NCBI RefSeq assembly: GCF_004570865.1
Contig: NZ_SPQS01000011.1
Coordinates: 208,775-272,774, forward strand
Source of the DNA: Bradyrhizobium frederickii
GTDB taxonomy: Bacteria > Pseudomonadota > Alphaproteobacteria > Rhizobiales > Xanthobacteraceae
DNA length: 64,000 bases
Direction of reading: 5' to 3'
The notes below the pieces were generated by a model. The model searched no databases. It saw only the letters and a program-made list of their open reading frames with translations, and was not told the origin of the DNA. The position numbers and the translations under genes are program-made. This document shows, piece by piece, positions 35,267 through 43,088 of this stretch (the first letter of the stretch is position 1; each line of letters starts with the position of its first letter).

Positions 35267-36853
35267 TCAGGCGACCAGGACGTCGCCAGCCGGTGCCGCG
35301 GCTGCGGAGAGGCGGCGCGACTCGACGAGCTCGCTGAATTTGGCGAATGGGAGCGGAGCGGCGACGAGATAGCCCTGTCCTTCTTCGACGCCGGACGCGA
35401 TCAGGGCACGGCGCTGCTCCTCGGTCTCGATGCCTTCGGCAACGACCGTCATCCGAAAATCCCTGGCGAGCGCGACCAGCATCTCGACGATCGTCGTGGT
35501 CGACGCATCCTCGGTGATGGTGTCGACGAAGAACTTGTCGATCTTGATTGCGCTGGCGCCGAGCCCCTTCAGCCGCGACAGGCCGCTATGGCCGACACCG
35601 ACGTCGTCGATGGCGACGCGGAAGCCATGGTCACGCAGCTCGGCGACCACAGTCGCGGCGTGCGCGAGATCGTCGAGCTCGTCGCGCTCGGTCACTTCGA
35701 CCACGATCTGGCGTGCGGAGATTCTCGCCGTCAGCACCGTGCGCCGCAGCGTTTCAACGAAGCCGGCGCTCAGAAGGTGCTTGGGCACGACATTCACGGA
35801 CATCTTGAAGCTCTTGTCCGCCTTCAGCACGACCTGCAGATCGGAGAGCGCCGATCGCAGCAACTGCCAGGTCATCGCCTGGATGCGCCCGCTGGATTCG
35901 GCCAGCGGAATGAAGTTCATGGGCGGCACCACCGAGCCGTCCTTCCGGACCCAGCGCGCCAGCACCTCGCATCCGGTGATCCGGCCGGTCCTGAGGTCGA
36001 AGATCGGCTGGTAGTAAGGCTTGAATTCGCCGGCTGCGAGGGCGCGATCGAGGTCGGCGACCGGCCCTTCCGTCCGGCGGCTGCGTGCCAGTAGGATACC
36101 GAAGAGTGCCCCCAGTCCGAGCGCGACCGCGAGCGCCGGCCAATAGGCCTCGCTGTTCCAGCTCGAAAGCACCGCCTGCTCGAGCCGGATCGTGGCGTGA
36201 AGCGGCAGGCGCGCGGACTGCCTGTCGAAGTTGATCGGCCCCGGCAGCGGCTTGTCGGCATCGAGCCGGAATTCGCCGAGCTTCTCGCCATTGCTCAAGG
36301 CGAGGATCACCTCGCTGTGCGCGCGCAGCTCGGCGGGCATGAGATCGAACAGGCCGGCATTGATGCCGACGATGGCCACCAGCGCCGAGCTGCGATTGAC
36401 GTCCCTGAGCACGCCCAACGCGTCACCGCCGAATTGCTCGACGCGGAACAGGGAGAGCTTCTTGTCCCGCGAGGGCAGCATGTCGCGGCGATCCGCCCAT
36501 CCCTTGTCGAACTCGAGCGTCTCGGAATAGGCCGAGCAGACCACCGATCCGTCCGGATTGACGAGACGGACGTCCTTGATCGCCGAGCGCTGGTAGACGT
36601 GGAGCCGGATGGCTTGCAGCGCTGCCGGCGCGCAGCTGGCAAGATCGCGCTTGGCGAGTTCGTCGAGGCTGGCCGCGGCAAAATCGACAGCCAGTTCGGA
36701 GCGGCGCAGAACCACCTCGGTCAGCTCGTTCAGCTGGTGCACCTGCTGGTGGCGAATGACAGCCTCTGCCGCGAAATGGCCCGCCAGCCCGAACGCCATC
36801 ATGCTCGCAAGCACGAGCGCCACAAACGGCAGGTTCGGTCGCTGGTGTCTCAT
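35267..36853 (-). CDS. CSS-motif EAL cyclic-di-GMP phosphodiesterase
   Basis: 528-residue inner-membrane phosphodiesterase degrading c-di-GMP. Helices at about 9-30 and 236-257 bracket a periplasmic CSS-type sensor; C74 and C106 (in VVCSAYS) are suited to a redox-controlled disulfide, as in PdeC-type enzymes. The EAL domain (about 265-510) reads E296-V-L in GCEVLARW and keeps NVVPKHLL, VVEVTERDE, AIDDVGVGHSGLSRL, KIDKFFVD and EGIETEEQ, so activity is expected. It opposes the GGDEF protein encoded at 20.8-22.1 kb. Five 12-bp tandem repeats lie in its upstream region. Confidence 0.92.
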   Translation of the reverse strand: MRHQRPNLPFVALVLASMMAFGLAGHFAAEAVIRHQQVHQLNELTEVVLRRSELAVDFAAASLDELAKRDLASCAPAALQAIRLHVYQRSAIKDVRLVNPDGSVVCSAYSETLEFDKGWADRRDMLPSRDKKLSLFRVEQFGGDALGVLRDVNRSSALVAIVGINAGLFDLMPAELRAHSEVILALSNGEKLGEFRLDADKPLPGPINFDRQSARLPLHATIRLEQAVLSSWNSEAYWPALAVALGLGALFGILLARSRRTEGPVADLDRALAAGEFKPYYQPIFDLRTGRITGCEVLARWVRKDGSVVPPMNFIPLAESSGRIQAMTWQLLRSALSDLQVVLKADKSFKMSVNVVPKHLLSAGFVETLRRTVLTARISARQIVVEVTERDELDDLAHAATVVAELRDHGFRVAIDDVGVGHSGLSRLKGLGASAIKIDKFFVDTITEDASTTTIVEMLVALARDFRMTVVAEGIETEEQRRALIASGVEEGQGYLVAAPLPFAKFSELVESRRLSAAAAPAGDVLVA

Positions 36854-36882
36854 CCGGTCCGGGTGGAATTCAGGTGAGGCAG

Positions 36883-36942
36883 GGGACTGATCTTGGGACT
36901 GATCTTGGAACTGATCTTGAGAATTATCTTGGGAATTGATCC
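36883..36942. repeat. Five-unit 12-bp tandem repeat upstream of the EAL gene
   Basis: GGGACTGATCTT occurs twice exactly (36883-36894, 36895-36906). It is followed by GGAACTGATCTT, GAGAATTATCTT and GGGAATTGATCC, ending at 36942. The array begins 30 bp upstream of the EAL start codon and so lies in its promoter or leader. It fills part of the 199-base gap between two divergent genes. Confidence 0.85.
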
Positions 36943-37052
36943 TAGCCAGCGGGGGCTAAGATAGGGTTTAACGGCCGGACCGCCCCGGAAGGGCGACCGC
37001 GTGGTTTGCCTGACCGATGGTCCGCGCGGCCCAAGCATGAAAGTTGAGCAGT

Positions 37053-37274
37053 ATGATCAGGACGTTAAGCCTCCTCCTGTCGTTGGTCCTCGGAAGCTCG
37101 GTGGCCTCCGCGCAGGGGACCAAAGATCAGCCAGCGGGCAATCAGCCCACCACCCGCAGCGGCACGGCCACGAATTCCGGCTCGGACAGCATGGGTGGAG
37201 CTTTCAAGGGGACGGGGACACCCAATTACGGAACCAGCCCCGGGATGGGCTCCCAGAAGAAGACGCGCAACTAG
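37053..37274 (+). CDS. Small secreted protein, AQGTKDQ type
   Basis: 73-residue exported protein. ATG 37053 begins a clean signal peptide (MIRTLSLLLSLVLGSSVASA). The mature part is short, polar and disordered-looking, rich in Gly, Ser, Thr and Asn (GSDSMGGAFKGTGTPNYGTS), and starts with QGTKDQ. The same start of the mature chain occurs in the protein at 41306, so these belong to one small family. Function unknown. An upstream TTG (37044) is in frame but less likely. Confidence 0.7.
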   Translation: MIRTLSLLLSLVLGSSVASAQGTKDQPAGNQPTTRSGTATNSGSDSMGGAFKGTGTPNYGTSPGMGSQKKTRN

Positions 37275-37318
37275 GTCTGAACGGCCGGGCGGACTGAAGG
37301 CAGGACGCCTGGCCGCGT

Positions 37319-37450
37319 TCACCGGAGGCGGGCGGAGACGGCCTCCGGATAAGGTCTGCCGGACCTGTCGGTGCGGGGCGCGGCGGGATCGCGGACGGCC
37401 CGCAGCCGCAGCACCACGAAAGCGATGTTGATCGCCAGCCAAATCAACAT
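37319..37450 (-). CDS. Candidate 43-residue membrane protein
   Basis: Short frame from ATG 37450: one hydrophobic helix (MLIWLAINIAFVVLRLRAV) and a basic, proline-containing tail (RPYPEAVSARLR). The shape matches other tiny one-helix proteins of this region. No good ribosome site is visible, and a CCGGAGGC/GCCTCCGG hairpin (37322-37348) lies inside it. It could be spurious. Confidence 0.4.
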   Translation of the reverse strand: MLIWLAINIAFVVLRLRAVRDPAAPRTDRSGRPYPEAVSARLR

Positions 37451-37488
37451 TGCGCAAAGCTGCCGTCGGCGACGAACTGTTTCCGGGA

Positions 37489-37662
37489 CTAGCCCTTCTT
37501 GCCGGTCTTCGACTTCAGCGAAAGACCAAGCCGCAAAGCCATGCGCTTGATCGCATCCGGCGAGCGGCCGAGAAGTTTCGCCGCCTGCTCCAGCGAAGCC
37601 GAAGACTTGGCCAACTCCATGAGCCGGCGGTCTTCCTTGAACGACCAGGGCTTGCGCGCCAT
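37489..37662 (-). CDS. Small SANT/Myb-like helix-turn-helix protein
   Basis: 57-residue basic protein: MARKPWSFKEDRRLMELAKS, then SLEQAAKLLGRSPDAIKRMALRLGLSLK, ending in a lysine-rich tail. The tryptophan with three short helices and the R/K-rich recognition helix resemble SANT/Myb-like or GcrA-like DNA-binding folds. ATG 37662 has AGGA about ten bases upstream and starts the conserved-looking part; the longer open frame does not look coding. Its target is unknown. Confidence 0.65.
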   Translation of the reverse strand: MARKPWSFKEDRRLMELAKSSASLEQAAKLLGRSPDAIKRMALRLGLSLKSKTGKKG

Positions 37663-38096
37663 AACCGAAATGATCCTCTTGTCGACACAATGACAAAGCC
37701 GCCAAGCGACCCATGTTCGCTCGACGGCTTTGCTTGGGTGGGGCCAGGCTTGGGGGAGCCCGGTGCGAAGATGGATATGCGATCGGTGAGACTTCGCAAC
37801 AAACAACGCGGATTAAGCTAACCGCTCAACCTTACCGCGACAAAATCGGCGGGCGAGGTACCGTACAACCACGGTGAACGAGGGTTCATGGTGTCGGCGG
37901 GTCGAGTTCTGGTAAAAAGAACTGGAGCCTCTTCACCGCATCTCTCCCTCACGTGCCGACCAATCTTCAAGCACCACGTTGCACAAACTTCATCTTCGTC
38001 TGACAAAAGTTTCGGCGCTGCCGATCTTGAAGTCGGTGCAACGAAAAGATGAAATGAGTGCGGGAGGAACGTTCCAGCAAACGTGGGACATTCCAA

Positions 38097-38264
38097 ATGT
38101 TGGCTGTTTTGGTTTTGGTTTCGATTTTCGCAGCGGGCTTTGGCTGCGGCTATGGTGTAAGGGCATGGCGCTCGCGGAGGCGATCGGCGCGATATCGTCT
38201 TTACGCGCCCTATACCCCAGCCTCGATGGAGGCCGGTCGAACCCAGGGGCCATCATCATCGTAG
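38097..38264 (+). CDS. 55-residue one-helix membrane protein
   Basis: ATG 38097 follows GTGGGA at a good distance. The protein is one helix with a glycine/cysteine pattern (MLAVLVLVSIFAAGFGCGYG) and then a strongly basic cytoplasmic stretch (RAWRSRRRSARYR), which orients the N-terminus out. Function unknown. The 434 bases before it (37663-38096) hold no other gene I can support. Confidence 0.6.
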   Translation: MLAVLVLVSIFAAGFGCGYGVRAWRSRRRSARYRLYAPYTPASMEAGRTQGPSSS

Positions 38265-38435
38265 ACGAAGCGCGGGCCCCCACTCCAACAATCGTGGCGG
38301 AAACGAAATACCCATGTGCGGTTAGGTTAACTCGTCGCCGTCCTTGAGCGCTTCGGACAGGCAGCCTAAGACGGAACAATTCATGGCGAGCGTTTGGCCG
38401 CCTCTATTTTTTCGGAGGCGCGCAGGTGGACATAG

Positions 38436-38570
38436 ATGACGTATCTCATTGCGTTGCTGGGCGCGACGATCTGCGTCCTCATTTTGATTGCGTTTGTTTG
38501 TAGTTATGGCCGGCATCTGAACGACCTTCCGGGTCCTTGGATCATGAACGAGGGTCGTTCAAATGATTGA
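38436..38570 (+). CDS. 44-residue one-helix membrane protein, overlaps next gene
   Basis: ATG 38436 has AGGTGG six bases upstream. The chain is a single hydrophobic helix (MTYLIALLGATICVLILIAF) followed by VCSYGRHLNDLPGPW and a polar tail ending NEGRSND. Its stop (38568-38570) lies inside the first codons of the next gene (ATG 38563), an 8-base overlap that suggests translational coupling. Function unknown. Confidence 0.65.
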   Translation: MTYLIALLGATICVLILIAFVCSYGRHLNDLPGPWIMNEGRSND

Positions 38571-38853
38571 CCAACGGCACAACGCGCCGCGCAGGTATTT
38601 CGTTGACGCGCAGGGGCACCGCGTTCTGATCGGCCTTTCGCTGCAGGAGACGGCGGAATTCGAGGCGCTGGATCTTGCACTGACGGAGACGGTGCAAATG
38701 GCGGCCGAAACCGGCATAGGCAAGGAAACGGGTGCGGTTGACGACGTTCGGTGGCTTGAGCTCTACTCCAAGCACGAGGGAGCCTGGCGGGCCTGGATCG
38801 CACGAAGCCAGGCGGAGCGGCCGCGGGATTTAGGCTTTGTTAACTATGCGTGA
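38563..38853 (+). CDS. Small conserved-type protein of unknown function
   Basis: 96-residue soluble acidic protein, not recognised as a named family. A beta-hairpin-like N-terminus (RRYFVDAQGHRVLIGLSLQET) precedes helices (EFEALDLALTETVQM), then VRWLELYSKHEGAWRAWI near the C-terminus, rich in Trp. GAGGG lies 9 bases upstream, inside the preceding 44-residue gene with which it overlaps. The next gene follows after 42 bases. Confidence 0.7.
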   Translation: MIDQRHNAPRRYFVDAQGHRVLIGLSLQETAEFEALDLALTETVQMAAETGIGKETGAVDDVRWLELYSKHEGAWRAWIARSQAERPRDLGFVNYA

Positions 38854-38895
38854 CCGATGGTAGCGGCTTAAATCTCGAATGTGGGGATAGCCCAA

Positions 38896-39312
38896 ATGTT
38901 TCAGCTGTTCCTGAGAGCGCGCGCACACAATCTTCTCGGCTCTCGCCGCGAGGACAAAGGTTTTAAGGCGCGCTCCGTCGAGCGTGATGCGGAGACCGAC
39001 CGTGTCCGGATCGGTGCGGTCCTGGCGGCGATTGAAACGGCTTTGCAGGAAGCGGAGCGGGAGCAGGCCGGCCTCAACCGGCGTGTCGATGACGCACTTG
39101 CACGTGCATCCGTCACCTTCGGAAACGGCACCGACGAATATCTCGAGCGGGAAGCGCTCGACAATCATCACCAGGACCTGTTCGCCGCCGACATCTCCAA
39201 CGGCCAGCGCCGGCTCAAGGAATTGGCAAGCAGCATTGCGCACTTGAAGTTCGTCAGAACCGCAATGCTGACGCGCTTTCCGGATTTCAAACCGCCGCAG
39301 CTCAACAGCTAG
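38896..39312 (+). CDS. Coiled-coil protein of unknown function
   Basis: 138-residue soluble protein. ATG 38896 has GGGGA nine bases upstream; a GTG at 38881 is in frame but overlaps that site. The middle is a long amphipathic helix region (IETALQEAEREQAGLNRRVDDALARA; ISNGQRRLKELASSIAHLKFV) likely to form a coiled coil. It is probably in the same transcript as the two genes before it. No family recognised. Confidence 0.65.
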   Translation: MFQLFLRARAHNLLGSRREDKGFKARSVERDAETDRVRIGAVLAAIETALQEAEREQAGLNRRVDDALARASVTFGNGTDEYLEREALDNHHQDLFAADISNGQRRLKELASSIAHLKFVRTAMLTRFPDFKPPQLNS

Positions 39313-39332
39313 GGTTGGGAGCCGCGCGCTCT

Positions 39333-39476
39333 GCGGCCATCCTTCGAGACGCCCGCTTGCGGCGGGCCCTCAGGATGAGGACCGAGTGCGTTGCACCAGT
39401 CCTCGACGAGCACGGATGCCGCTTAGCCTCATCCAGAGGAGGCGCGTAAGCGCCGTCTCGAAGGACGAGGCGCGCG
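39333..39476. repeat. Extragenic palindromic repeat, copy 2 (inverted)
   Basis: This block is close to the reverse complement of 29371-29508. It starts GCGGCCATCCTTCGAGACGC, holds CCTCAGGATGAGG and GCTTAGCCTCATCC, and ends CGTCTCGAAGGACGAGG. It is also self-complementary end to end. The 305 bases between the coiled-coil gene and the next gene hold this and no supported gene. Confidence 0.75.
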
Positions 39477-39617
39477 CTCAGGTCGCGCAAAATGCCCTGC
39501 ACTATATCGGCGTCAGAAGGCAGGCCGCGTGACAATTCGGCACCGCTTTGCGGTTTGGCGCTTCGATCCTTTTTGCTATGGTCCCGGCAAGCATTCATGG
39601 TTCGAAGGAGCAACAAG

Positions 39618-39896
39618 GTGCCGGTCAGACATATGCGAAGATTGGTTGGATTGGCATGCATGTTGACACTGGCTGCGCCAGCGACGGCATCGGCCATTAC
39701 CGTCGAAGTTGCGCGCGCATGCGACGCGGCGGTGGCCAAGGCCTTTCCGCCGAAGCAAATCGGCAATCCCGCGGCCGGAAGCACCAAGGGCACGGCCAAG
39801 GATCAGCGTGAATACTTCCAGAAATGCGTCGCCAACAACGGCAAGGTCGACGACGCTCCGCCGGAAGCGTCCAAGGACAGCAAGCCGGCCAAATAA
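39618..39896 (+). CDS. Small exported protein, unknown function
   Basis: 92-residue exported protein. AAGGAG (39605-39610) lies seven bases before GTG 39618, which decides the start; the ATG at 39633 is inside the signal peptide. The signal peptide is MPVRHMRRLVGLACMLTLAA up to ATASA. The mature part has two cysteines (ARACDAAVAKAF; EYFQKCVANNG) that may form a disulfide, and a lysine-rich tail. Family unknown. Confidence 0.65.
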   Translation: MPVRHMRRLVGLACMLTLAAPATASAITVEVARACDAAVAKAFPPKQIGNPAAGSTKGTAKDQREYFQKCVANNGKVDDAPPEASKDSKPAK

Positions 39897-39911
39897 GAAA
39901 TCGGGCCTCGG

Positions 39912-41120
39912 CTAGCGTCGCGGCGGCGGACAGGGCGAGTAGAAGGCCCCGTTCGCCGCATTGATGCGTTCGACGCATTGATTGGGATCGGTGACCGTTC
40001 CGGCCACCGTGAAGTCGTAGCCCATGCCCTTGATCACCACGACGTAGCGGCCGGGAGCGAGCGTAAAGCCGTCCTGCTCCGGTTGCAGCAACAGCATTCT
40101 CGGCTGGTCGTCGACCGGGCCTACCTTATAGGGGTAGGACATGCTGCGGATGACCCAGGAATCTCCGGCGCTGACCATGGAGGCTTTCCCGCTGGCATCG
40201 ACGCCCATGGCTCGCGAGACCTTCGCGACGACCCGAACTTCGGTCCCGCTTGCATCGACACCACCATCGGGCCTGAACACGATGAACTTGACGTCGCCGT
40301 CCATCAACGTTGTCGCGCTCGGCGTGGTGATGGCCGCCGAGATCGCGACGCGGCGGTCCGGAATCTTGCCCGGCACCGACTTGAGCTCATGGAGCTGGCC
40401 CTCGTTCAAGGCGTAGACTCCGAACGTCGTCGGCAGAGGCATCGAGGGGTGTGCAGCTTGCGCCGGCTCTTTCAGGCTATCCGGCGTCCGTTCAACAGCC
40501 TCGCCCACGGCGGAAGGCGGGCTGGCGCTCGGCTGAGATGCCGGGCTGTTCGGTGCTCGATCGGGCGGCGGCGCCATCTGCGACAATGCGGATCTCAGCC
40601 GAGGCCAATAGACAGCCGCGGTCGAACCACCGCCAATGAGCAGGAGGATGACCGCCAATCGAACCAGATAGGTGAAGGCCCTGCCGCGTTTGGGCGGATC
40701 GGGCGATTGCGGCGGTGCCACGGGACGGTGCGGTGCTCCCGCGTCCTTCGCAGTCGGCGCCGCAGCGGAAGCGGATGGCGACGGAACGGGCGGAGGAGCG
40801 GGAGTCGGGACCGGCGGGGGCACCGGAACGGCAGGTGCCGCCACGACATTCTGTGGCTCCGCCTCGCCGCTGCGCGCGAAGGAACGTTCGACCTCCTTGA
40901 TGGCGCGTTCGAGGACCTGCAGGAGCTCGCGGGATTCCCGCGCGTCGGCGTGCGTGAATTGCTCGAGCAGCTTGACGCGTGCCAGCTCATAGACGATCTC
41001 CCGCATCTGCTGGGGATCGTCGGATACGGCGCGGATGCGGCTCGACAGGAGACGGATAAACCCGGCTTTGATCTGTTGCGCCGAGGGGGCGTTGGCCGCA
41101 GTTTCACCGGAGTCGGTCAT
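39912..41120 (-). CDS. Single-pass membrane protein with proline-rich linkers
   Basis: 402-residue protein that I do not recognise. A cytoplasmic helical N-terminus (QQIKAGFIRLLSSRIRAVSDD... ELARVKLLEQF, residues 15-85) is followed by a proline/alanine-rich linker. One helix at about 150-170 (YLVRLAVILLLIGGGSTAAVYW) and a second proline-rich linker follow. A beta-rich extracytoplasmic domain of about 170 residues ends with a cysteine pair (PNQCVERINA; FYSPCPPPRR). The layout suggests an anchored envelope protein with a cytoplasmic partner. ATG 41120 is preferred over the adjoining TTG. Transcribed alone. Confidence 0.75.
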   Translation of the reverse strand: MTDSGETAANAPSAQQIKAGFIRLLSSRIRAVSDDPQQMREIVYELARVKLLEQFTHADARESRELLQVLERAIKEVERSFARSGEAEPQNVVAAPAVPVPPPVPTPAPPPVPSPSASAAAPTAKDAGAPHRPVAPPQSPDPPKRGRAFTYLVRLAVILLLIGGGSTAAVYWPRLRSALSQMAPPPDRAPNSPASQPSASPPSAVGEAVERTPDSLKEPAQAAHPSMPLPTTFGVYALNEGQLHELKSVPGKIPDRRVAISAAITTPSATTLMDGDVKFIVFRPDGGVDASGTEVRVVAKVSRAMGVDASGKASMVSAGDSWVIRSMSYPYKVGPVDDQPRMLLLQPEQDGFTLAPGRYVVVIKGMGYDFTVAGTVTDPNQCVERINAANGAFYSPCPPPRR

Positions 41121-41305
41121 CAAGGGCGATCAAGTAGCCCGGATGAGGCCATTTCGCTAGGCTTTTCCGCTTGAGACGTCACGACTGAGGCCGCTCTGCC
41201 GCTGGTTGCCGGGTCTGCCGACGCCCCTTTCGGTGCTTCGAAGGTGCTTGCTTTTGGGGGAAAACCTGTGACATTTCGCGGAGCTCCTCATTCCGGTGTT
41301 TGATC

Positions 41306-41551
41306 ATGCGCGGCGTTCTAGCAGTCCTCACGGCTTTGACCTTCCTGGCTTCGCCTGCCGTTGCGCAAGGGACCAAGGATCAGGCCAACACCACGAGCTC
41401 CAGCATCATCACGACGCCCACGAAGAAGGCGCAGACCGGTCAGACGGCGTCGCGGCCGACCGCCGTTCGAAACCTGTCAGGCAGCCTGCCCGCTGGAAAG
41501 TCGGCCCAGGGCGTCTGGCGCGATGGCAAGCTGGTTGCCGTTCCCCGCTGA
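41306..41551 (+). CDS. Small secreted protein, AQGTKDQ type
   Basis: 81-residue exported protein. The signal peptide (MRGVLAVLTALTFLASPAVA) is followed by QGTKDQANTTSSSIITTPTK, a Ser/Thr-rich low-complexity stretch, and a C-terminus with GVWRDGKLVAVPR. The QGTKDQ start of the mature chain is shared with the protein at 37053. The next small secreted gene begins 69 bases downstream on the same strand. Function unknown. Confidence 0.7.
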   Translation: MRGVLAVLTALTFLASPAVAQGTKDQANTTSSSIITTPTKKAQTGQTASRPTAVRNLSGSLPAGKSAQGVWRDGKLVAVPR

Positions 41552-41620
41552 GGCCGCCACCCAACGAACCGTGATGGAACGGTGATCGCCTCCCTGACGT
41601 TCTTGCTTCGGGAGATATTC

Positions 41621-41863
41621 ATGAAAAGACCAGTCCTGATCGCCATCGCGTTGCTTGTGCCTGCAGCCAGCTGGGCCCAGGGCGTCAACGACTCCTCGAC
41701 GCCCAACCGCAACGTCACCATCATCAATCCGTCGCAGCCCGCGCCCCCCAACGCGACGAGGAATATTCCGAGCCGGATCGAGCCGCCCGTGACGACCGGC
41801 AACGGGCGTGCCCGCCCGTATTACGGGAACAGAACCCGGGGCAGCGGGTCGAGCCATCGCTAG
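41621..41863 (+). CDS. Small secreted protein, related to AQG type
   Basis: 80-residue exported protein. GGGAG six bases upstream fixes ATG 41621. The signal peptide (MKRPVLIAIALLVPAASWA) is followed by QGVNDSSTPNRNVTIINPSQ, then a proline/asparagine-rich chain and a basic tail (RARPYYGNRTRGSGSSHR). It probably shares a transcript with the gene at 41306, and its mature N-terminus resembles that protein's. Function unknown. Confidence 0.7.
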   Translation: MKRPVLIAIALLVPAASWAQGVNDSSTPNRNVTIINPSQPAPPNATRNIPSRIEPPVTTGNGRARPYYGNRTRGSGSSHR

Positions 41864-41898
41864 CGTGACGCCCAGCTTCGGTCGCGTTGTCAGCCAAG

Positions 41899-42276
41899 CT
41901 AGTCCGGGTTGACCTCGACCTCCAGGGTCGAGGTCCCCGCAACTTGTCGGTTCTTGCCTGAGATCAGCAGCGTGAACTTGTCGGTGCCGCGCGTTTGTTT
42001 CTCGGCCGAATAGCGGAAGCCGGAGCCCAACACGGCCAATTGTCCCCGCGAGGGTCCGCTAACGACCGATACGTTGAAGATCTGCATGTACGACCAACGC
42101 AGGCCCTGGACGCACTCCGCGCCAGGCGCGATCGACATCGTCCATTTCACGGTATCGTGCGACAGAGCGAACGGCGTTCGCTCCTTGATGCAGAGCGGGC
42201 TGGCGAGAGCCGCGAGGCCTGACATCGCGGAAGCCGCCACGGCAACACCCAATAGCAATACCGCTCTTGCACGCAT
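41899..42276 (-). CDS. Exported protein of unknown function
   Basis: 125-residue secreted protein. ATG 42276 begins a signal peptide (MRARAVLLLGVAVAASAMSG). The mature part is beta-rich with two cysteines (SPLCIKERTPF; APGAECVQGLRW). The C-terminus, DKFTLLISGKNRQVAGTSTLEVEVNPD, resembles an Ig-like strand pattern. No named family recognised. The 400 bases between this and the next gene (42277-42676) hold no gene I can support. Confidence 0.65.
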   Translation of the reverse strand: MRARAVLLLGVAVAASAMSGLAALASPLCIKERTPFALSHDTVKWTMSIAPGAECVQGLRWSYMQIFNVSVVSGPSRGQLAVLGSGFRYSAEKQTRGTDKFTLLISGKNRQVAGTSTLEVEVNPD

Positions 42277-42676
42277 GCTCCGCAACTCCATGAGGGGAGA
42301 CCGGAAGTTAGCAATGGGCTATGAGGTCTTAGAAGGAGCTGATTGTCCGTTCTGACGCGGATTTCGGATACAGCAATCATCCGTCGGCTTAGCTCGGAAC
42401 GATGCCATTCTGCCCCCGATTTGTCCGACAAGTCAATATGAACTTCGGAAAATTCGTAAGCCATTGTATTAGCTGGGCCCGGCTACTTTGCATGGGGTTG
42501 TTTTTCGCTTTTTGGGTCCGTGTCATCACGCCGGCAAAGCACTGTCTGCGAATCCACGATCTTGCAATTGGCAACCGCATGAGCTGAAGTTCCGAAAGGG
42601 CCCTGACTGCTGTGGGGTCTGCTTTGGAGACATCAGATTGCAATCCACTCGCCGCAATTCCGCATCGGGCCGCCGG

Positions 42677-43087
42677 ATGCTGAGGAATGCACCAGTCAAG
42701 GCGATCGTGGCCGCCGCGGTCGGACTGACCGTGTATGGGGCTGGTCCGTTCTCATGTCTTGCTCAGAGCGACCCGGAGCCGTCGCTCAGCGACTATCTTC
42801 CGCCAAGCGAGCCGGAAGTCTCGCGCGACGAATGGCGGCAACGCATCGAGGAGGCGCGGCGGCGGGCCAAGGAGGTCTCGCGCGAGCGGCGGGAGCATCC
42901 CGAACTCTACAAGCCCATCCCGGAAGATCCGGATCTCGTCGCGACCGAACGTCTGCTCCGCGACGACAGCCTGCAGCGGGGTGACATCGTCACGACCAAG
43001 AAGGGCATGTTCGTCTACCAGGGGCGATCCGATCAACCGCGCCGCGATCAGGACTTCGTGCCGCTCGCCCCGAGATCGGTGCGCTGA
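42677..43087 (+). CDS. Exported charged protein of unknown function
   Basis: 136-residue protein with a signal peptide (MLRNAPVKAIVAAAVGLTVYG up to CLAQS). The rest is highly charged: a long basic/acidic helix (SRDEWRQRIEEARRRAKEVS) and DIVTTKKGMFVYQGRSDQPRRDQDFVPL. It stands tail to tail with a minus-strand gene, with one base between the stops. It resembles small envelope proteins without assigned role. ATG 42677 is chosen because the signal peptide starts there; no strong ribosome site is visible. Confidence 0.65.
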   Translation: MLRNAPVKAIVAAAVGLTVYGAGPFSCLAQSDPEPSLSDYLPPSEPEVSRDEWRQRIEEARRRAKEVSRERREHPELYKPIPEDPDLVATERLLRDDSLQRGDIVTTKKGMFVYQGRSDQPRRDQDFVPLAPRSVR

Positions 43088-43088
43088 G

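Noticed and set aside
36850..37038. Minus-strand frame with repeated KIS peptides
   Set aside because: The repeated peptide is only the translation of the 12-bp tandem array; it overlaps the EAL gene start and has no ribosome site.
42438..42587. Short plus-strand frame (MNFGKFVSHC and on)
   Set aside because: No Shine-Dalgarno sequence and no recognisable fold; the region more likely holds promoters.
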